Assembly (NCBI GenBank): GCA_035464675.1
Contig: DATHSA010000078.1
Coordinates: forward strand, 1 to 10,579
Direction: 5' to 3'
Origin: JAUYIV01 sp035464675
Lineage (GTDB): Bacteria > Actinomycetota > Acidimicrobiia > Spongiisociales > UBA11373
Length of the DNA: 10,579 bases
How positions within the stretch are numbered: the stretch's first letter is position 1; each line of letters opens with the position of its first letter. The translations under genes were made by a program, and so were the position numbers. This document shows, piece after piece, positions 7,387 to 10,579 of the stretch. Below the pieces are notes generated by a model, which searched no databases, was not told where the DNA came from, and saw nothing but the letters and a program-made list of their open reading frames with translations.

Positions 7387-8192
7387 TGGACGATCAGACA
7401 GGACGCCGACGCTCCACGACCGACGAGATCTTCGTCGATGCCACCGAGATGCGGGGCACCGGCGAGCTCATGATCGAGCTCGAGGGTGTGGACAAGTACT
7501 TTGGCGACTTCCAGGCGCTCAAGGACATCAACATGCGCGTGGGCAAGCAGGAGGTGGTCGTGGTCTGCGGCCCCTCCGGGTCGGGGAAGTCCACGCTGAT
7601 CCGCTGCATCAACCGGCTGGAGAAGCACGATCGGGGGCGCATCGTGGTCGACGGCATCGAGCTCTCCGACGACATCCGCAACATCCAGGAGATCCGGATG
7701 GAGACCGGGATGGTGTTCCAGCAGTTCAACCTGTTCCCTCACATCACGGTGATCGAGAACATCACCCTGGGGCCGCGCCAGGTGCGCAACATGCCGAAGA
7801 AGCAGGCCGAAGACCTGGCCATGGAACTGCTCCGGCGGGTGAAGATCCCCGAGCAGGCCCGCAAGTATCCGGGCCAGTTGTCGGGAGGCCAGCAACAGCG
7901 GGTGGCGATCGCCCGATCGTTGGCGATGAGTCCCAAGGTGATGCTGTTCGACGAGCCCACCTCCGCCCTCGATCCGGAGATGATCAAGGAGGTGCTCGAC
8001 GTGATGCGTGATCTGGCCGGCTCCGGCATGACGATGATCGTCGTCACCCACGAGATGGGGTTCGCCCGCGAAGTGGCCGACCGGGTGGTCTTCATGGCCG
8101 ATGCGGAGATCGTCGAAGTGGGGACACCGGAACACTTCTTCACGAATCCCCAGGAAGAGCGAACGAAGCTGTTCATCAGCCAGATCCTCTGA
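7383..8192 (+). CDS. aapP: general L-amino acid ABC transporter ATP-binding protein (AapP/BztD type)
   Basis: This cytoplasmic ATPase powers the importer. It has 269 residues; AapP proteins are near 257. All catalytic motifs are present: Walker A G-P-S-G-S-G-K-S-T at 63-71, Q-loop in V-F-Q-Q-F-N-L-F at 111-118, signature L-S-G-G-Q at 166-170, Walker B V-M-L-F-D-E-P at 186-192 with catalytic Glu191, D-loop S-A-L-D at 194-197 and switch His223. K-Y-P-G-Q-L-S-G-G-Q and the end R-T-K-L-F-I-S-Q-I-L are typical of the polar amino-acid group. Two adjacent in-frame ATGs occur at 7383 and 7386. The first overlaps the aapM stop as ATGA, while the second is better spaced (seven bases) from AGGAG at 7374-7378; the product differs by one Met. 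The stop codon lies inside a perfect hairpin. Confidence 0.96.
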   Translation: MMDDQTGRRRSTTDEIFVDATEMRGTGELMIELEGVDKYFGDFQALKDINMRVGKQEVVVVCGPSGSGKSTLIRCINRLEKHDRGRIVVDGIELSDDIRNIQEIRMETGMVFQQFNLFPHITVIENITLGPRQVRNMPKKQAEDLAMELLRRVKIPEQARKYPGQLSGGQQQRVAIARSLAMSPKVMLFDEPTSALDPEMIKEVLDVMRDLAGSGMTMIVVTHEMGFAREVADRVVFMADAEIVEVGTPEHFFTNPQEERTKLFISQIL

Positions 8193-8214
8193 GCCGGCTC
8201 CGCCGGCTCAGAGG
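8186..8214. terminator. perfect 13-bp hairpin containing the aapP stop codon
   Basis: Bases 8186-8198 pair exactly with 8202-8214 around a TCC loop, and the TGA stop of aapP is at 8190-8192 within the left arm. There is no T run on either strand. It is symmetric, so it could stop transcription from both the aap operon and the convergent four-helix-bundle gene. It shares the arm core TCTGAGC with the hairpin at 8755-8783. Confidence 0.75.
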
Positions 8215-8271
8215 GCAATTGGCAATTGGCCCTTCGTACGACGCGATTCGCAATACGCGATTCGCAATGCG
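8215..8271. repeat. left heptamer arrays (AATTGGC and CGCRATN families)
   Basis: Two AATTGGC units lie at 8217-8223 and 8224-8230. After a short spacer, four heptamers CGCGATT, CGCAATA, CGCGATT and CGCAATG run from 8242 to 8269, forming a 14-bp unit repeated twice. These begin immediately after the aapP hairpin. They match the arrays at 8695-8754 in inverted orientation. Confidence 0.85.
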
Positions 8272-8279
8272 ACAGAGGG

Positions 8280-8651
8280 TCATCGACTCCGGTTCGACGC
8301 GACGGTCCTCACGAAACGATTGAGCATTCGACGAACTGCGTCCGCCTCCTCGCGTAGGGCCGCGGCTCGCTCGGCAGGGACTCCGTGCAGGTCGATCGCT
8401 AGGTCGATGAGAAGTTCGACCTCGGCCGCAGAGCCGGATGCAATGCGCAGGTGCCGCTCGAGATCACCCTGGGACCCGCGCCCCAGACCCTCAGCGATGT
8501 TGGCTCCCACCGACACGGCGGCGCGCTCGATCTGACTCTTCAAGCCCCACATCTCACTCTTCGGAAGGAGGGTGGCGAAGCGGTATGCCTCCTTGGTGAA
8601 TGTGCGGGCGCGTTCCAGGACCCTGTTGTTACGGAGATCTCGAATGCCCAT
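8280..8651 (-). CDS. four-helix-bundle protein, S23 / 23S rRNA intervening-sequence protein family
   Basis: This is a small soluble helical protein of 123 residues, normal for the family (about 115-130). It begins M-G-I-R-D-L-R-N-N-R-V-L-E-R-A and carries the family core at 41-82: I-E-R-A-A-V-S-V-G-A-N-I-A-E-G, then G-R-G-S-Q-G-D-L-E-R-H-L, then I-A-S-G-S-A-A-E-V-E-L-L-I. Relatives are encoded inside intervening sequences of 23S rRNA genes or stand alone, and the Avd accessory protein of diversity-generating retroelements has the same fold. Biochemical function is unknown for most. The chosen start is the ATG at 8651. A longer frame opens at a TTG at 8750, but those 33 residues are only translated heptamer repeat. 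No Shine-Dalgarno sequence is visible. Inverted heptamer arrays flank the gene, and it is oriented against aapP. Confidence 0.85.
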   Translation of the reverse strand: MGIRDLRNNRVLERARTFTKEAYRFATLLPKSEMWGLKSQIERAAVSVGANIAEGLGRGSQGDLERHLRIASGSAAEVELLIDLAIDLHGVPAERAAALREEADAVRRMLNRFVRTVASNRSR

Positions 8652-8694
8652 GAAGTACCACGGTTGGTGGCAAGCGAGAAGAGTGTTCCGCTCC

Positions 8695-8754
8695 GTCGTA
8701 TCGCGTATGGCGTATCGCGTATTGCGAAAGCGCCAATTGCCAATTGCCAATTGC
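8695..8754. repeat. right heptamer arrays, inverted copy of the left ones
   Basis: Heptamers CGCGTAT (8702-8708), GGCGTAT (8709-8715) and CGCGTAT (8716-8722) follow a related GTCGTAT, and then three GCCAATT units lie at 8732-8738, 8739-8745 and 8746-8752. Read on the minus strand they give AATTGGC units followed by CGCAATA/CGCGATA units, the same order as on the left. Copy number differs (three against two AATTGGC units), which suggests slippage or independent growth. Confidence 0.85.
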
Positions 8755-8783
8755 GTCTGAGCGACGCTTGGCGTCGCTCAGAC
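8755..8783. terminator. perfect 13-bp hairpin containing the yjbQ stop codon
   Basis: Bases 8755-8767 pair exactly with 8771-8783 around a TTG loop. The yjbQ stop (TGA on the minus strand) is at 8780-8778, inside one arm. No T run follows. The GC-rich inner part differs from the hairpin at 8186-8214, but the outer TCTGAGC/GCTCAGA is shared and both abut an AATTGGC array. Confidence 0.75.
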
Positions 8784-9371
8784 TCCCTGCACGTGAACGA
8801 CCACCCGGCGCTCCCGGGCCTGGTCGAGCTCGCCGAACAGGACCTTCTGCCAGGTGCCGAGGAGTATCTCGCCCTCGACCACGGGAATGGTCGCCGAGGC
8901 AGAGCCGACGAGCATCTGACGGCAGTGGGCGTGGCCGTTGAGGTACTCGTCCTCCTGGAGGTTCTCGGTGCGCAGCTCGTGGTCGTCGTGCTCGTAGTAG
9001 CTGTCCACCGGGACCAGGGCGTCCATCAGGCGCCGGTAGTCGTTGAGGAATCCGGTCTCCGACTCGTTGAGCACGATCGTTGTGGTCGTGTGCGGCGTGT
9101 GGATCGTCACCTGGCCGTGACGGACCTCGGATCGTCGTACCACCTCTCGCACGAACTCCGAGAGGTCCCAGAATTCACTTCCGGCGGTTGTCGTGAAGTG
9201 GAGCACCTCGGTTCGAATTCGGGGTGATTCCGAGGCGGCGAGGAGGGTGATGGTCCCTTCCGGCGTCCGCGTACCGCGGCGCGTTGTCGTATGGTCGTCC
9301 ACTGGGGCGATTCTCCGAGTCGGCGTTTCGGCGCCACGATAGCCTCGCCTGTTTCTCAACTGATCGCTCAT
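8778..9371 (-). CDS. yjbQ: YjbQ/UPF0047 family protein
   Basis: This is a small cytosolic protein of the YjbQ family, whose E. coli member has weak thiamine-phosphate synthase activity in vitro; the true role is unsettled. The domain begins near R-I-R-T-E-V-L-H-F. Family landmarks are H-T-P-H-T-T-T-T at 91-98, N-G-H-A-H at 145-149 and the signature from Ser157 to G-T-W-Q at 172-175. The ATG at 9371 gives 197 residues and overlaps the amidohydrolase stop as ATGA, the junction style used elsewhere here. Known members are near 135-140 residues, however, and the first 23 codons are rich in A/T-ending and AGA codons. An in-frame GTG at 9302 (174 residues), with GGAGA about nine bases before it, is a serious alternative. 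The stop codon lies inside a hairpin. The family call is firm, the start is not. Confidence 0.88.
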   Translation of the reverse strand: MSDQLRNRRGYRGAETPTRRIAPVDDHTTTRRGTRTPEGTITLLAASESPRIRTEVLHFTTTAGSEFWDLSEFVREVVRRSEVRHGQVTIHTPHTTTTIVLNESETGFLNDYRRLMDALVPVDSYYEHDDHELRTENLQEDEYLNGHAHCRQMLVGSASATIPVVEGEILLGTWQKVLFGELDQARERRVVVHVQGV

Positions 9372-10579
9372 ACCGATCCGGACGCCAACCGCCCGTCCTT
9401 GAACACCGCCTGGATGCGGCTCCGGAGGCCCTTCATCTCGAGAGGGTTGCCGTCGAGGACGACGAGATCGGCGCGTTTGCCCGGTTCGATGGTCCCGCGG
9501 TCGTCCAACAGGCCCATGAGCTCGGCGCCGTTCCGGGTGGTGGCGAGCAGCACGTCCTCGGGTGCCATCCCGCCCTGCTCCATGAGTTCCAACTCGTCCA
9601 GGTTGTCGCCGTGGGGGGTGACCCCGCTGTCGGTGCCCATCGCCACCTTGACCCCGGCGGCCACGGCCCTGGCGAACGAGCCGCGATGGATCTCGATCAC
9701 GTCCTTCGCCTTCTGGAGCGATGCCTCGGGAATCGACATCCCGGCTTCCGCCGCCTTGACGACGCCGGTCGGGGCCACCAGCGTCGGCACCAGGAACGTG
9801 CCGTGCGCGAGCATCAACTCGATCGCTTCGTCGTCCAGATAGATCCCGTGATCGATCGATCGGATGCCGGCCCGCACCGCGTTCTTGATGCCGTCGTATG
9901 CCTGGGCATGGGCCATGACCCAGACGCCGAGAGCCCGGGCGGTCTCCACGAGCACCTGCAACTCCTCGAGCGTGAAGTGGGCGTGCCTGGGATCGTCGCG
10001 GGGCGAGAGGACTCCGCCGGATGTGGCGACCTTGATGACGTCGGCGCCCATCCGGACGACCTCTCGGACCTTCCGCCGGATCTCGTCCGGCCCGTCGACG
10101 ATGTTGGAGGGCAGGCCCGGGTGCTGGGTGAACAGGCGCAGGTGCTGACCGGATGCCAGCCAGCCGTCGCCGTGGCCGCCGGTCTGGCTGAGCATCACCA
10201 GCGAGACCTGCATGTGAGGCCCCGAGATGAGGCCGGTCTCCACGGCACGCTTCATGCCCAGGTCGGCGCCGCCTGCATCCCTGATGGTGGTGATGCCGGC
10301 GTCCAGGGTCGCCTTGAGGTTGTTTGCCGCCTCGTAGAAGTGGAGCGAGAACGGCTTCTGGACGATCGCGAAGAGGTCGACATTGCTGACGGCCACGTGG
10401 GTGTGGCAATCGAAGAGCCCGGGGAGCAGCGCCTTGCCGCCCAGGTCGAAGGACTCGTCGCCGTCGAGGCCGGTCCCCACGTCGGAGATCCGGCCGTTCT
10501 CGAGGACGACGTCGCCCTCGGAGATGTCCGGCCCGGTGCCGTCGAAGATGCGTGCGTTGGAGAGCAGTGTTCGCGTCAT
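9368..10579 (-). CDS. metal-dependent amidohydrolase, prolidase/imidazolonepropionase-like
   Basis: This is a cytosolic hydrolase of the amidohydrolase superfamily with 403 residues and a composite-domain N-terminus (L-L-S-N-A-R-I-F-D-G-T-G). Metal ligands of the binuclear type are visible: H-T-H at 59-61, Lys183 in A-D-V-I-K-V-A-T-S-G-G (the carboxylated lysine), His224 in M-A-H-A-Q, His244 in I-D-H-G and Asp317 in G-T-D-S-G. K-R-A-D-L-V-V-L-D-G-N-P-L near 368-380 is the usual C-terminal return to the composite domain. This arrangement resembles the Xaa-Pro/Xaa-Arg dipeptidase subgroup, but the substrate cannot be read from sequence. There is no signal peptide. The ATG is the last codon of the window, so upstream signals are unseen, but the N-terminus fits the family as it stands. 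The gene overlaps the probable yjbQ start by four bases. Confidence 0.93.
   Translation of the reverse strand: MTRTLLSNARIFDGTGPDISEGDVVLENGRISDVGTGLDGDESFDLGGKALLPGLFDCHTHVAVSNVDLFAIVQKPFSLHFYEAANNLKATLDAGITTIRDAGGADLGMKRAVETGLISGPHMQVSLVMLSQTGGHGDGWLASGQHLRLFTQHPGLPSNIVDGPDEIRRKVREVVRMGADVIKVATSGGVLSPRDDPRHAHFTLEELQVLVETARALGVWVMAHAQAYDGIKNAVRAGIRSIDHGIYLDDEAIELMLAHGTFLVPTLVAPTGVVKAAEAGMSIPEASLQKAKDVIEIHRGSFARAVAAGVKVAMGTDSGVTPHGDNLDELELMEQGGMAPEDVLLATTRNGAELMGLLDDRGTIEPGKRADLVVLDGNPLEMKGLRSRIQAVFKDGRLASGSV

Larger units (their letters stand above)
8186..8783. other. candidate hairpin-bounded, inverted-repeat element carrying a four-helix-bundle gene
   Basis: The two sides of this 598-bp stretch mirror each other. 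Moving inward from either end there is a perfect 13-bp hairpin holding a neighbour's stop codon, an array of AATTGGC heptamers, a short C-rich step with TTCG, an array of CGCxATx heptamers, CGAC, and then the single gene. The right side is the reverse complement arrangement of the left, so the arms form imperfect terminal inverted repeats of about 55-60 bp. There is no transposase. The element lies between the convergent genes aapP and yjbQ. The structure is seen directly; that it is mobile, or once was, is inference. Confidence 0.5.

Noticed and set aside
8280..8651. Diversity-generating retroelement accessory gene (Avd)
   Set aside because: The fold family is shared, but there is no reverse transcriptase, template repeat or variable-region target in the window.
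8215..8754. CRISPR-like array
   Set aside because: Repeats are 7 bp in direct tandem with no spacers, and no cas gene is present.
8186..8783. Insertion sequence with transposase
   Set aside because: The only gene inside is a 123-residue four-helix-bundle protein with no transposase motifs; no target-site duplication is evident.
9372..10409. Long minus-strand frame continuous with yjbQ (543 residues)
   Set aside because: It is a shadow of the amidohydrolase, which shows full metal-ligand motifs in its own frame; only the part after 9371 is real.

Overview
This window is GC-rich bacterial DNA carrying closely packed metabolic and transport genes. Third codon positions are mostly G or C, GTG starts are frequent, four-base stop/start overlaps recur, and purA appears to give a leaderless transcript. 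Together these suggest an actinobacterium, perhaps of the Acidimicrobiia type. This is inference, because no rRNA or other taxonomic marker is present. I see no tRNA, rRNA, CRISPR array, transposase or integrase.

Layout. (1) Positions 1-794, minus strand: a drug/metabolite (EamA-type) exporter whose C-terminus runs off the left edge. (2) Positions 795-838: a short array of 7-bp tandem repeats. (3) Positions 839-3426, minus strand: purA followed by purB, overlapping by a GTGA. Adenylosuccinate synthetase converts IMP to adenylosuccinate and adenylosuccinate lyase releases AMP, so the pair forms the AMP branch of purine synthesis. (4) Positions 3427-3619: a divergent intergenic region with the start signals of purA and of the transport operon. 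(5) Positions 3620-8192, plus strand: a complete four-gene amino-acid ABC importer of the general L-amino acid type (AapJQMP/BztABCD). It has a lipoprotein binding protein, a strong hairpin, two permeases and an ATPase, with the last three genes joined by ATGA overlaps. (6) Positions 8186-8783: a compact symmetric element between the convergent genes aapP and yjbQ. A small four-helix-bundle (S23/IVP family) gene lies between inverted arrays of 7-bp repeats. At each outer edge is a perfect 13-bp hairpin that contains the stop codon of the flanking gene. (7) Positions 8778-10579, minus strand: a metal-dependent amidohydrolase of the prolidase/imidazolonepropionase-like group, followed by a YjbQ/UPF0047 gene, probably overlapping by ATGA.

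The four-helix-bundle element is the most unusual part. S23-family genes are best known from intervening sequences inside 23S rRNA genes, where inverted complementary ends form a stem. Here the same kind of gene sits between inverted repeat arms in an ordinary intergenic gap. A related but different 7-bp array without a gene lies just after the purB stop codon. The rest of the window is ordinary housekeeping and nutrient uptake.
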